A stretch of DNA of 61,614 nucleotides from contig JANQEK010000008.1 in the NCBI GenBank assembly GCA_028278405.1, positions 1 through 61,614 on the forward strand. The letters are read 5' to 3'. Under the pieces are notes generated by a model. That model worked only from the letters and a program-made list of their open reading frames with translations. It had not been told where the DNA came from and did not search any database. Shown here piece after piece: positions 48,630-57,580 of the stretch. Position 1 is the stretch's first letter, and every line of letters begins with the position of its first letter. A program made the position numbers and the translations under genes. The stretch comes from Nitrospinaceae bacterium (lineage in GTDB: Bacteria; Nitrospinota; Nitrospinia; Nitrospinales; Nitrospinaceae).

Positions 48630-49787
48630 ATGAGATATCTCATATACTTCATTGTCCTGTGTGCGTTGTGCGCATGCACGCCGGACGCCGCAAAAATTGA
48701 AGAACAGATCAAGCAATATCAGGCTCGCGTGGTTGTTGATCCTAATAATGCGGAAATTCATTACCAGTTGGGGCACGCCCATCTGACGCTCGGTCGATAT
48801 GAACAGGGGGCAAGCCATCTCAAAGATGCGGTGCGCCTCAGCAAAAAACATGCGCTGGCCCACCGTGATCTCGGCTGGGCATTGATCCAGCTTAAAGAAT
48901 ACCGTGCGGCGGAACCCTGGCTGCTCAAGGCACTGGAGATGAAACCCCGCGATCGCGCCACCCTCTCAAGCCTGAGCGCAGTGTACATTGGCCAAAAGCG
49001 GTACCGCGATGCGGTCGATCTGCTGAAACCGTTTACCGATACCGGACGTGGCACGGTGCCCATTCACAACAATATAGCGACCGCTTATCAGCATTTGGGA
49101 TTGTACCGTTTGGCAACCGACCAACTCCAAAGGACGCTGAAAAAAAACCCGGACTCGGCAGGATCGCATGCCAGCCTGGGAGTCCTTTTGGAGAAAACAG
49201 GTTATCCGCAACAGGCGATGACCGAATACCGGACCGCCTTGATGCTCGACCCCGGACACGGCTCGGCTCATTTCAACCTGGGCGTGGCATTGATGCGACA
49301 GGGAAAGAATGATGAAGCGTTGAATCATTTCCGCACAGCCCACCAGGCGCACCCCGATGATCCGGAAATTTTAGCGGGATTGGGCTGGACCTATCATCAG
49401 TTAAACGAGTACTCCCAAGCGATTCTTTATTATGAAAAGTCCGTACGGTTGGATCCTTCCAATTTACGAGCGCAACAGGCTCTCGGAGAATTGTGGGACA
49501 TCACGCAGCACTACGGTCGGGCGATCGACGCTTACGAAACAGCCGTCGGGCTGGATCCTGAGGGTCCGGACAATTATTTTCACCTGGGCCGATTGAATGA
49601 TCATTTTAAAGCAGGAGAAAAAGCCGTGGCCTACATGGCGCTGGCGGAAATGTTGTATCGAAAAAACCGCAACATGGAAATGACGGAACATTGCCGAAAA
49701 AATGTTTCGATCCTGGCAAGAAAATATAAAATTAAAAATAAAAAACTGCGCCGGTTAACCCGGGTTCGTCAGTCCGTGGCAGGTTAA
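48630..49787 (+). CDS. TPR-repeat lipoprotein
   Basis: The 385-residue protein opens MRYLIYFIVLCALCAC, a short lipoprotein signal with the lipidated Cys near residue 16. About nine tetratricopeptide repeats follow (for example IHYQLGHAHLTLGRYEQGASHLKDAVRL), then a basic tail. TPR solenoids hold protein partners together; an envelope scaffold is inferred. A GTG 11 codons upstream (48597) keeps the frame, but the lipobox spacing supports the ATG. It follows nuoN by 61 bp and ends 10 bp from the convergent dtd. Confidence 0.8.
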   Translation: MRYLIYFIVLCALCACTPDAAKIEEQIKQYQARVVVDPNNAEIHYQLGHAHLTLGRYEQGASHLKDAVRLSKKHALAHRDLGWALIQLKEYRAAEPWLLKALEMKPRDRATLSSLSAVYIGQKRYRDAVDLLKPFTDTGRGTVPIHNNIATAYQHLGLYRLATDQLQRTLKKNPDSAGSHASLGVLLEKTGYPQQAMTEYRTALMLDPGHGSAHFNLGVALMRQGKNDEALNHFRTAHQAHPDDPEILAGLGWTYHQLNEYSQAILYYEKSVRLDPSNLRAQQALGELWDITQHYGRAIDAYETAVGLDPEGPDNYFHLGRLNDHFKAGEKAVAYMALAEMLYRKNRNMEMTEHCRKNVSILARKYKIKNKKLRRLTRVRQSVAG

Positions 49788-49797
49788 ATCCTATGAA

Positions 49798-50235
49798 TCA
49801 CCGCTCGAGAATAAACGTGACGGGTCCGTCGTTGACCAACTCAACCTGCATGTCGGCGCCAAATCGTCCTTCCTGAACTTTTAGTTTCGATTCAACAAGA
49901 ATATCTACAAATTTTCTGTACAATCGCTTCGCCGCCTCGGGTTCGGCAGCATTATCGAATCCCGGCCGACGCCCGCGGGAGCAATCGCCTGCCAGCGTGA
50001 ACTGGGACACTACAAGCATGTCACCCTCTACATCCATGCAGGAAAGATTCATCTTCCCTTCATCATCAGCGAAGATTCTCAGGTGAAGTACTTTTTCAGC
50101 AAGAGCGTCTGCAGCGGTCTCCTCATCTCCTTTTTCTGCACCGAACAGAATCAGAAGCCCCCTGCCGATTTCTCCTACCACCTCACCCTGAACAGAAACG
50201 GAAGAGCGGAGCACTCTCTGCAATACGATTTTCAT
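49798..50235 (-). CDS. dtd: D-aminoacyl-tRNA deacylase
   Basis: Dtd hydrolyses D-amino acids (and glycine) from mischarged tRNA. The 145-residue protein has [30 protein letters not shown] and the C-terminal [11 protein letters not shown], which correspond to the SQxT and GPVT active-site motifs. The ATG at 50235 is chosen because upstream codons lie in a gap without family similarity. It is the last gene of a six-gene minus-strand operon. Confidence 0.94.
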   Translation of the reverse strand: MKIVLQRVLRSSVSVQGEVVGEIGRGLLILFGAEKGDEETAADALAEKVLHLRIFADDEGKMNLSCMDVEGDMLVVSQFTLAGDCSRGRRPGFDNAAEPEAAKRLYRKFVDILVESKLKVQEGRFGADMQVELVNDGPVTFILER

Positions 50236-50257
50236 AACAAAATGATTTTGGAAAGTT

Positions 50258-50440
50258 TTAACGGGCTTTAAAGAGACGCTTATCGGTACCGTGAGGTCCA
50301 ATCGTAACCTTCACCTTACCGTAACAGAGGGGACACCGTCCCTCGTAGGCATTGCCGCCTTTATTAATATAGGTGCGACGGTATACGTTACAGCATTCGA
50401 ACAGGATGCCGATATATTTTTTATCTTTCCGCAGCTTCAT
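50258..50440 (-). CDS. Small zinc-ribbon-like conserved protein
   Basis: A 60-residue basic protein with [20 protein letters not shown] followed by [11 protein letters not shown] and [12 protein letters not shown]. The CC and CPLC pairs could bind zinc. I recall similar small proteins in several deltaproteobacterial and Nitrospira-type genomes, which supports a real gene; no function is known to me. Its ATG overlaps the yjbQ TGA (ATGA). Confidence 0.75.
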   Translation of the reverse strand: MKLRKDKKYIGILFECCNVYRRTYINKGGNAYEGRCPLCYGKVKVTIGPHGTDKRLFKAR

Positions 50441-50859
50441 GCCTGGCCCATAATTTGAACGATGACTTCCCTTTTACGGGGGCGGTTGTCGAAATCGCAT
50501 AATACGATCTGCTGCCAGGTTCCGAGTTGCAGTTGACCGGAAGAAATGGGAACGGTCAAAGAAGCCCCCATCAGCGCCGCGCGCACGTGGGAAAACCCGT
50601 TACCGTCCCCCCAACGCGCATCATGTTCGTAGTGCAGATCCATGGGTGCCAGCCGCTCGACGGCTTTTTTAAGATCACTGACGGCTCCGGATTCGAATTC
50701 GATACTGGTGACGCCTGCGGTGGAACCGGGCACAAACACCGTGGCCAGCCCATCGGTGATTCGGGAATTTTCGACCTCGCGCACCACCTCACCGGTAATG
50801 TCGACGATATCGCCGAATCCCTGAGTGTTCGTTTCAATGCGTTGGGTCTTCACCGTCAT
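50437..50859 (-). CDS. yjbQ: YjbQ/UPF0047 family protein (secondary thiamine-phosphate synthase type)
   Basis: A compact 140-residue protein with the family signatures GLATVFVPGSTAGVTSIEFE, HARWGDGNGFSHVRAALMGAS and LGTWQQIVLCDFDNRPRKREV. E. coli YjbQ shows weak thiamine-phosphate synthase activity, and conserved His/Asp/Glu residues suggest a hydrolytic or metal-binding active site. The ATG at 50859 overlaps the TerB-like stop (ATGA); a longer frame upstream lies inside that gene. Confidence 0.9.
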   Translation of the reverse strand: MTVKTQRIETNTQGFGDIVDITGEVVREVENSRITDGLATVFVPGSTAGVTSIEFESGAVSDLKKAVERLAPMDLHYEHDARWGDGNGFSHVRAALMGASLTVPISSGQLQLGTWQQIVLCDFDNRPRKREVIVQIMGQA

Positions 50860-51761
50860 GTTGATTTCAATTGCTTCAGGAATTTCTTTTTGGATTCCTT
50901 GAAAATCTGGTGAGGGATATGCATCGCCTTGGTAATACGCCGGACTTCTTCGTTTTCCGCATGTGAAATTTCGCCGTCGGCCACTGCGATGGCCCAAAAG
51001 CAATCGACCGCACTCACCCGGTCATTGTAAGACACGCGGCTGTTAAACTCCGTGACGACTTCATGAAAATCGAACCCATGTTTTGCCTGTTCCTCAACAA
51101 CCTCGAACAGCAGCTTCAACTCTCCAGCGGAAAACTCAAACCGTTCCTTTAGGATTTTCCGGAGTGCCTTTTTTTCTTCCTCATGAAAATGATCGTCCAC
51201 TTGCGCCACCGAAGCCAAAAGAGCGCCAAACAAACATAAAAAGTAAACATTGTCATTTTCGAGACCAATCTTCTGTCCCGATTTTTTCATTTCCAGTTCA
51301 AGCTTTTTTAAAATCGTGTTTTTGAAATATTGGTTCACAGCGGGATTTTTTTCATGCGCCGGCTTGAAAATCGTGGCCTGGAAAAAATTACGCACCCTTC
51401 CGAACGACCGCCTGGTAAACGATGTTTTTTTAAGCAGACGCACAAACTCTTCCACCAGTTCGTTTTCTTCGGTTTTCATATTGCGATGGGCATTGGCGAT
51501 GGATTCCAGTTCTGCGATGATCTCATCCTTCTCCTTTTTGGAGCTGAGCTCCGCTGCCAATTGTTTGAATAAGCGCTCCTGTTCATCTTTAGGAATCGGC
51601 GCCAACAGATACGGGTTGAGTTGCCGGATATCTTCTTTACCCAGGCCGAATTTCCTGTAAAACTTTTTAAGAACGTTTTTCTCCGACTCTGTCATTTGGC
51701 CGTCCGCCCAGGCAATCACCGCCAACACTTTTAAAAAAGTCAGATGCTTGAAAGAAGTCAT
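50856..51761 (-). CDS. Protein with two TerB-like (tellurite-resistance-B) helical domains
   Basis: The 301-residue soluble protein begins with a TerB-like bundle (FLKVLAVIAWADGQMTESEKNVLKKF) and has a second such domain at the C-terminus (DCFWAIAVADGEISHAENEEVRRI). A basic linker lies between them. The acidic AxADGxxxxxE pattern is the family mark and probably binds metal. TerB-like domains act in stress and envelope signalling. No other ter gene is nearby. It lies 17 bp after the FG-GAP lipoprotein gene. Confidence 0.78.
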   Translation of the reverse strand: MTSFKHLTFLKVLAVIAWADGQMTESEKNVLKKFYRKFGLGKEDIRQLNPYLLAPIPKDEQERLFKQLAAELSSKKEKDEIIAELESIANAHRNMKTEENELVEEFVRLLKKTSFTRRSFGRVRNFFQATIFKPAHEKNPAVNQYFKNTILKKLELEMKKSGQKIGLENDNVYFLCLFGALLASVAQVDDHFHEEEKKALRKILKERFEFSAGELKLLFEVVEEQAKHGFDFHEVVTEFNSRVSYNDRVSAVDCFWAIAVADGEISHAENEEVRRITKAMHIPHQIFKESKKKFLKQLKST

Positions 51762-51778
51762 ATTTTTCCTGTCACTTT

Positions 51779-53029
51779 TTATTCAAAGGTGTTCATCCAC
51801 AGCACACCCCGCCCTTCCCTTTTGGCGTACCCGAAAATATCCAGAAAGGAATCGTCATCAACATCGGCGAAGGTCAACGCGTGAAACTTGTCGTTGAAAG
51901 GCAGCCGGCGGCGGGACTCTTTCCAAAACCTCCATTTTCCCAGTCCCCTCAAGTAATGAATCCCTCTCGCACTCAATAAAATAATGTCCGGGATCTCGCT
52001 GCCATTGGCATCCAGCAGATAAACTGCTTGAAAAACGGTCTTGGGAGACTCCCGGAACGTGGCTTTTTTAAAATATCCTCTTCCGTGGTTGACCAAAAAA
52101 TAACTGGCTTCACCCGTCGCCGTTTTGCTTCGGTTGACGACAAGCAAATCGTTGTCGCCATCCTGATCGAAATCCGCCCAATCGGCATAAGCGCTTTGAT
52201 CTTTCACAGCGGGAAGCAGCTCCGAAGTCCGGTCCACAAAACGTCCCAGGCCATTGTTGGTCAACAGGGCATTTTGGCCCAGACTGTTCACCAGGAAAAT
52301 GTCCAGGGTGTTGTCGCCATCATAATCAGCAAAGGAGGTGCCGACGATCCCCGGTTTCAACGGCGGCATCAACAACTGAGTGGCATCACGGAACTGCCCT
52401 TTACCGTTATTGATCATAAACTGGGTCTGATACCGGTGAAGCTTTCCTTCATCGTTCAATACTCGCTGTCCTGTAAAAAACAAATCCACGTGCCCGTCTT
52501 CGTCGATATCCCTCATATCAACCCGGTCCATCCCCCGATTCACGAAGGGAAAAGGAATTTCTTTTTTCACATAGAAATAGCCCTTGCCGTTATTGAACAG
52601 CAATTTGGCCGCCAACCCGTCACTGAATCGGCCTACCAGGACCATATCCTGTACCCGATCGTGATCGACATCCTGCAAAGCCATGAACAAAATCTGATCG
52701 GAGGGCTGCCCCTCCCATCCAATCCGCTTGACCGGAACAAATTTTTTGCCCCCCTGGTTGTACCAGATGCGGATCACGGGTTGACCCCGATCTCCCTTTC
52801 GAAGCAAAACAAGATCCGGCAACAAATCCCGATTGACATACGCCAGTTGCGCTTTCAGTATCCCCGGTTTCAAATCCGGCAGAAACACCCGGGTCCGATC
52901 CCTGTACTTTTGAAGCTTTGGATCTTCTTTAAACAGCGATTTCTTGCCGCAGGCCGCACAAAATACCGCCAGCAGATACAGCAAAATCGAAAATCGCAAT
53001 ATAGTTTTTGTTAGGGAAATGGGTTTCAT
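51779..53029 (-). CDS. FG-GAP/VCBS-repeat lipoprotein
   Basis: The 416-residue protein has a lipoprotein signal ending FCAAC (Cys near residue 27) and then a series of beta-propeller blades with integrin-like calcium motifs. Examples are DIDEDGHVDLFF, DYDGDNTLDIFLVN, DFDQDGDNDLLVV and DVDDDSFLDIFG. It probably forms a calcium-bound propeller on the outer membrane or in the periplasm. Its ATG shares one base with the lipM stop (TAATG), so translation is coupled. Confidence 0.85.
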   Translation of the reverse strand: MKPISLTKTILRFSILLYLLAVFCAACGKKSLFKEDPKLQKYRDRTRVFLPDLKPGILKAQLAYVNRDLLPDLVLLRKGDRGQPVIRIWYNQGGKKFVPVKRIGWEGQPSDQILFMALQDVDHDRVQDMVLVGRFSDGLAAKLLFNNGKGYFYVKKEIPFPFVNRGMDRVDMRDIDEDGHVDLFFTGQRVLNDEGKLHRYQTQFMINNGKGQFRDATQLLMPPLKPGIVGTSFADYDGDNTLDIFLVNSLGQNALLTNNGLGRFVDRTSELLPAVKDQSAYADWADFDQDGDNDLLVVNRSKTATGEASYFLVNHGRGYFKKATFRESPKTVFQAVYLLDANGSEIPDIILLSARGIHYLRGLGKWRFWKESRRRLPFNDKFHALTFADVDDDSFLDIFGYAKREGRGVLWMNTFE

Positions 53030-53769
53030 TAAATATCCAGACAGACAGCTCCCAGTGTTTTTTGAAATCCTTCCTGCATAGCGGTGCCCACTTCTTCAAA
53101 AGTAAAATTTCGATCGCTTATCTGGTTCAACGCGGTGGTCGAATCCACCAAACGCTGATGTGTTGCTATTCTCTCGCTCTCGGTTTCAAATTTCAATAAA
53201 GACGTAAACAGATCGTGATCGGCTTCGATGACCAGGGACCCATGCTGTAAAAACGCCTTGGAAGTTCTTTTCTGCGCGCTTCCCACCAGCTTTTTTCCAT
53301 CCACGGTGATTTCACAGTGGTTGAGCGATGCGAAACAGGCCGGGGATCTGGCCGGACCGGGACGCTGCTTGTTCGCATTGATGTCGCCTGATATTCCCAA
53401 ACCTTTCAGACCCACCAACAGCGCCTCGCTGATCGCACCGAATGTCGCCTTCAAACCACGATTGAATGGAACCTGCGATACCGGTGCCACCACCGCATAA
53501 GTCAACTCCCGGTGATGCAGAAGAGCGCGTCCGCCGGTGGGCCGCCGGACAATAGCTATGTCCAATTCCCGGCAACGATTCATGTCGAGTTCTTTTTCGA
53601 CTTTTTGCGAATAACCGATCGTGATCGCAGGTTCAGACCATCCATAGAACCGCACGGTTGGTGAAATTCGACCCTGTTCGCAGTCAGCCAGCAACGACGC
53701 ATCCATCGCCATATTTTTTTCAGCCGGGTGGTGACCATCGGATATCCAACGCCATTCATCAAAAACCAT
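53029..53769 (-). CDS. lipM: Octanoyltransferase of the LipM type (lipoate-protein ligase fold)
   Basis: The 246-residue BPL/LPL-fold enzyme has RRPTGGRALLHHRELTYAV, the probable acyl-carrying cysteine C145 in SPACF, K160 in the DGKKLVGSAQKR segment and FLQHGSLV. Placement of the Cys matches LipM, which moves octanoate from acyl carrier protein to GcvH, better than LplA ligases, which lack it. AAAGGA precedes the ATG with 6 nt spacing. It is first in the six-gene operon. LipL or LplA activity is less likely. Confidence 0.82.
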   Translation of the reverse strand: MVFDEWRWISDGHHPAEKNMAMDASLLADCEQGRISPTVRFYGWSEPAITIGYSQKVEKELDMNRCRELDIAIVRRPTGGRALLHHRELTYAVVAPVSQVPFNRGLKATFGAISEALLVGLKGLGISGDINANKQRPGPARSPACFASLNHCEITVDGKKLVGSAQKRTSKAFLQHGSLVIEADHDLFTSLLKFETESERIATHQRLVDSTTALNQISDRNFTFEEVGTAMQEGFQKTLGAVCLDI

Positions 53770-53814
53770 GCTTTTCCTTTACCAAGATTTACCTTTTGAC
53801 TCCATGAGTCGCAT

Positions 53815-53844
53815 TCTATAGAATTTTTTGAGAGCCTGTTCCAA
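53815..53844 (-). promoter_or_regulatory. Candidate promoter of the lipM operon
   Basis: TTGGAA (53844-53839), an 18-bp spacer and TATAGA (53820-53815) on the minus strand, about 46 bp before the lipM ATG. Confidence 0.35.
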
Positions 53845-53912
53845 AGATTCAGCCGGACTTAAACCCCCGGCGGCGCTCTATTGTCAACCAAATCAGAGGA
53901 AATATCAAAAGA

Positions 53913-54953
53913 ATGCGTAATTGCTATTATTGGGTCGGGGGTTGTGCCCTTTTCGTATTAACGTTATCAAAACCGGCAGAGGCCTTCGAGTATTTGCAGG
54001 ACTCTCTGCATCAGAAAACGACTTGCGAAACCGCCTGCCACCTGCCGGAAAATATCCAACGGGCCCGTGTCGAAAAAAACCAAAAGGCCGAATGCACCTC
54101 CTGTCACCAGGGAGGGGTGCCGCTGGAAACGTTGAGTCCCTTCCGAAACCCGAACCCCTTTCTACTCCCGGAGAACCAACATCCGAACCGGCGAATGTTG
54201 TCGTCGCGTCCTCCGGTTCCTGCCGGAAAAACAGCAGTCTCCTCTAAAATCCGAAAATCGAAACAACACCCACAAATCCCGGGAATGGTTTTCATCAACG
54301 CCGGTGAATTTATCATGGGATCCAATGAGCGCTGGGATGACGAATCCCCGGAACATATCAATGAAACCGGCGCATTTTACATTGATCTCTATGAAGTGAC
54401 CAACCGGGATTATAAAAAATTTACGGATGGTACGAAACGCAAACCACCGCACCACTGGGCCCAGGGTAGAATCCCGAAAGGCAAGGAGGACCATCCGGTC
54501 ACCTATGTCAGCTGGTTTGACGCGAATGATTATTGCCAATGGTCCGGCAAACGCCTACCCAACGAACAGGAATGGGAAAAAGCCGCACGCGGAGAAGACG
54601 GCAACATCTACCCCTGGGGTAATCTCTGGACGCTGGATAAATCCAACAACCCGTACAAACATTCGACAGGAACCCAAAAAGTGGGATCGTATCCCGACGG
54701 CCGCAGTGTCTACGGATTATACGACATGTCAGGGAATGTCTGGGAATGGGTGGATGCCTATTACCTACCCCATCCCGGCAACACAATTCCGAAACCGGAG
54801 TATGGTAAAGACAAGCGCGTGCTGAAAGGGGGTTCCTGGTTCGACTGTTTGTCGTACGGATGCGGGCTCAGCGCACCGACGTTCAACCGTAGTTTTTTCA
54901 ACCCAGAGGTGAAAAACAACAGCTTTGGTTTTCGCTGCGCCAAAAATCACTAA
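53913..54953 (+). CDS. FGE-sulfatase-domain protein with N-terminal cytochrome-type motifs
   Basis: A signal peptide (to about residue 24, AEA) precedes a short region with C38-x3-C42-H43 and C61-x2-C64-H65. The latter is the standard haem c attachment motif. The formylglycine-generating-enzyme fold spans about residues 123-344 (GMVFINAGEFIMGS, EVTNRDYKKF, VSWFDANDYCQW, RLPNEQEWEKAARG, YDMSGNVWEW, LKGGSW). Near the end C312 and C317 form a C-x4-C pair like the copper-binding pair of true FGEs, shifted by one residue after GGS. A periplasmic redox or modification role is inferred; many FGE-fold proteins are non-enzymatic. Confidence 0.78.
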   Translation: MRNCYYWVGGCALFVLTLSKPAEAFEYLQDSLHQKTTCETACHLPENIQRARVEKNQKAECTSCHQGGVPLETLSPFRNPNPFLLPENQHPNRRMLSSRPPVPAGKTAVSSKIRKSKQHPQIPGMVFINAGEFIMGSNERWDDESPEHINETGAFYIDLYEVTNRDYKKFTDGTKRKPPHHWAQGRIPKGKEDHPVTYVSWFDANDYCQWSGKRLPNEQEWEKAARGEDGNIYPWGNLWTLDKSNNPYKHSTGTQKVGSYPDGRSVYGLYDMSGNVWEWVDAYYLPHPGNTIPKPEYGKDKRVLKGGSWFDCLSYGCGLSAPTFNRSFFNPEVKNNSFGFRCAKNH

Positions 54954-55009
54954 TCAGTCCAAGCTGATCCTAATCTTGCAACGAATCGAAATGACCGGGA
55001 CCCCAAGAG

Positions 55010-55120
55010 ATGCCCTCTCCCCATAAGGAAAGAAAACAACATGCCAGTCTTCCCCGGCGAATTCTCGTATGGGTACTCATCGTTGCGTTTTGGCTGCTTT
55101 ACTATTGGATGCGAAATTAA
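55010..55120 (+). CDS. Possible 36-residue single-helix membrane peptide
   Basis: A short frame starts MPSPHKERKQHASLP, a basic front, and continues RRILVWVLIVAFWLLYYW, a clear membrane helix with positive residues on the inside. The ribosome binding site is weak (AAGAG directly before the ATG). It lies 56 bp after the FGE-domain gene. The charge-then-helix layout argues for a real protein; length and start argue for caution. Confidence 0.35.
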   Translation: MPSPHKERKQHASLPRRILVWVLIVAFWLLYYWMRN

Positions 55121-55144
55121 TTTTAAATGGCGGGGTCAGGCTGG

Positions 55145-55945
55145 TTAACGGAGTTTATAGAATCGATGCCGATTGAGATTTTCATTACCGTTTATAAGAT
55201 CCAAACGGTTTTTGGAGGGGGCCAGATTCACCTGGCTCCTGGGTTTGGAAGAAAGGTAAACCCGTGTTTCATGAATCGGAGAAAGCGGCTCCTGTGCGTC
55301 CAAAGATTGAGAAGGTGCTGAGGATCTTGCCTCTGCCGGCAGCTCATGAGCGAATCCGGTTGCCCCGTGGTGAAACACATGAGGTTTCTGGCTCTTGAAC
55401 GGCTCAACCACCGGCGCCGGATGTTCAGAAGCTTTGGAATAAGGTTTTAAGGCAATAGCGGGAGAATAATATGACGCATCGTCAAGGTGAACGGTTTTCG
55501 TTAACGCCGCTGCCTCTGCAGCAACGCCAAATCCTTTTCCTCCCCGGACCCGCGATTTTTCAGCAAACGTCCACGAACTTGCATGAGCATTACCTTCCTT
55601 AGCAGATACTTTCTGCGCATCACTTTTATCCAGTAAAGCAGGCAGCAATTCATAGCGCTTGACCGCACGGTAAGCGCGATTCTGTGAAGGGTTTCTCATC
55701 CCCGGAGCAACGATGTGCTGCGTGGCTGGTGCTGATTTCGCAAACTGTCCGGCGGAATCCGAATATTCCTCGGCTGGCAATCCCGTGGATGAATTTCGCT
55801 CTTCAGGAAAAACGAGGTCGCTGCGCAGTTCTTCCTGAACGGTTCCTACCTCCACGGGTTCCCGAGCCTGTTGCGAACAGGCAAAACCGGCCAATCCGGC
55901 AAACATCATCAGTCCATAATGGATCCACGTCAATTTTCCCAACAC
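55145..55945 (-). CDS. Low-complexity putative lipoprotein
   Basis: The 266-residue protein has a leader ending FAGLAGFAC, a good lipobox with Cys near residue 23. The rest is rich in Ala, Ser, Pro, Lys and Glu without recognisable domains, and is probably extended or disordered. GTG (55945) or the following TTG starts translation; no ATG is in position. No family is known to me. It is transcribed away from the 92-residue gene. Confidence 0.55.
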   Translation of the reverse strand: MLGKLTWIHYGLMMFAGLAGFACSQQAREPVEVGTVQEELRSDLVFPEERNSSTGLPAEEYSDSAGQFAKSAPATQHIVAPGMRNPSQNRAYRAVKRYELLPALLDKSDAQKVSAKEGNAHASSWTFAEKSRVRGGKGFGVAAEAAALTKTVHLDDASYYSPAIALKPYSKASEHPAPVVEPFKSQKPHVFHHGATGFAHELPAEARSSAPSQSLDAQEPLSPIHETRVYLSSKPRSQVNLAPSKNRLDLINGNENLNRHRFYKLR

Positions 55946-56074
55946 ACGGCCTCAAAAATCCGAAAAATTTGACACTGCCTCAAAGAAAACCCCAGCTATT
56001 TATTAATTTAACGCATTGGCACGAAGATTGCTTTTATTTTTCAAGAGGAATTTAACCTTAGAGGATGAGCTTGA

Positions 56075-56353
56075 ATGAACTTATCGGATGAACGACTTAG
56101 AAGTCACTTGAATCCCTCTGCTGTCCGGATTTTAAAAAAGCGTCTGATTTCAGGAAAAATCACGCCGCAAGTGTTCAAGGACATCTTGAAACAGCAAATG
56201 ATCAAATACTTCTTCCAGACCTACCGGCATCCCCTAATAAAATCATGGGAAAGCTGTTGGGGGTCCGTCAAAAAAGAACGAAAGGGAAATCAAAGAACAA
56301 TTTCTCGACCCGGAAATGACAGTTCTGAAGCATACCATCACAAACACTTTTAA
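56075..56353 (+). CDS. Small hypothetical protein
   Basis: A 92-residue basic, soluble protein (MNLSDERLRSHLNP...) whose first 60 residues look helical (AVRILKKRLISGKITPQVFKDILKQQ). The tail is polar and low in predicted order. GAGG lies 10 nt before the ATG. There is no family I recognise. Its first half is more protein-like than the second, so a shorter ancestral protein is possible. Confidence 0.4.
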   Translation: MNLSDERLRSHLNPSAVRILKKRLISGKITPQVFKDILKQQMIKYFFQTYRHPLIKSWESCWGSVKKERKGNQRTISRPGNDSSEAYHHKHF

Positions 56354-56407
56354 CTTCCCTGCCGGCCACCTCATATTAATTTTTTTATTCTCTAAAAGCC
56401 GCTCTTG

Positions 56408-56437
56408 TTGCTACAATAGCCCTCATTCCGATATAGA
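56408..56437 (+). promoter_or_regulatory. Candidate promoter of the second MscS gene
   Basis: TTGCTA (56408-56413), an 18-bp spacer and TATAGA (56432-56437), 42 bp before the ATG at 56480. Confidence 0.4.
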
Positions 56438-56479
56438 GATATGCAATCCATATAACTTTTAACAAGTCCTTTGTAGACG

Positions 56480-57562
56480 ATGAATTGGGAAGATCTCACA
56501 CAACTGATTACTCAGAAGAATAGCTATATTCTGCAAGCGTTTCTGGTTGTATTCGCTTCGCTAATTCTGGATTTCATCCAGAGAAAAATCCTGAAGCATT
56601 TACATCTCAAAGCAGAAAAAACCAAGAGAGTCTGGGATGATGCGATCATTGATTCCATCAAAAAACCGATTTCCCTGATCATCTGGGCTGCGGGTATTTA
56701 CCTGGCAGCGGAAATTATCCAAGAGGCCACCGGTGCAATCATTTTCAATGCGGTGGGACCTGTACGGGACACGGTGATCATCGGCGCTCTGGCCTGGTTC
56801 CTGGTTCGCCTGATCCAACGCGGCGAACGGAAATTTATTGAAGGAGAAAAATCCGCTGACCCAACTACCGTTGACGCCATCGCCAAACTGTTAAAAGTTT
56901 CAGTCGTCATCACATCAGTCCTGGTGGTCCTGCAAACGTTGGGATTCAGCATTTCCGGAGTGGTGGCCTTTGGAGGTATCGGCGGTATGGCGGTGGGATT
57001 CGCTGCCAAGGATCTGCTGGCCAACTTTTTTGGTGGATTAACGATTTATCTCGATCGGCCTTTCGCTGTGGGCGATTGGGTCCGCTCACCGGACCGTGAT
57101 ATCGAAGGCGTTGTGGAAAACATCGGCTGGCGGCTGACGCGAATCCGTACTTTTGACAAACGCCCACTCTATGTTCCCAACTCCGTGTTCACCACCATCG
57201 CCGTGGAAAACCCGTCACGCATGCTCAACCGTCGAATCAAAGAGACAATCGGCATCCGTTATGACGATGCAGGAAAAATGGAAACGATTGTCGGTAAAGT
57301 TAAAGAGATGCTGGAGAACCACCCCGACATCGATACCACCAGAACATTGATCGTCAATTTTAATGCCTTTGCTCCCTCCTCTCTTGATTTTTTCATTTAC
57401 ACGTTTACCAAAACCACGAATTGGGTCCAATTTCACGAGATTAAACAAAACGTGATGTTGAAGATCATTGACATCATTGAAAAGGAGGGAGCCGAGTGCG
57501 CCTTCCCCACTTCCACCGTCCATCTCGCAGACAAGGACGTCCTCAAAAATCTGGACGCCTGA
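56480..57562 (+). CDS. MscS-family mechanosensitive channel
   Basis: The 360-residue protein has about four membrane segments. The last is the Gly/Ala-rich pore helix (VVAFGGIGGMAVGFAAKDLLANFFGGLTIYLDRPF), followed by the beta domain GDWVRSPDRDIEGVVENIGWRLTRIRTFDKRPLYVPNSVF and an alpha/beta end. This is a standard tension-gated channel that releases solutes on osmotic down-shock, of the YnaI-like length class. It contrasts with the pore-less MscS-like protein at 18739. Confidence 0.9.
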   Translation: MNWEDLTQLITQKNSYILQAFLVVFASLILDFIQRKILKHLHLKAEKTKRVWDDAIIDSIKKPISLIIWAAGIYLAAEIIQEATGAIIFNAVGPVRDTVIIGALAWFLVRLIQRGERKFIEGEKSADPTTVDAIAKLLKVSVVITSVLVVLQTLGFSISGVVAFGGIGGMAVGFAAKDLLANFFGGLTIYLDRPFAVGDWVRSPDRDIEGVVENIGWRLTRIRTFDKRPLYVPNSVFTTIAVENPSRMLNRRIKETIGIRYDDAGKMETIVGKVKEMLENHPDIDTTRTLIVNFNAFAPSSLDFFIYTFTKTTNWVQFHEIKQNVMLKIIDIIEKEGAECAFPTSTVHLADKDVLKNLDA

Positions 57563-57580
57563 AACCCGCGCCGTCTTTCC

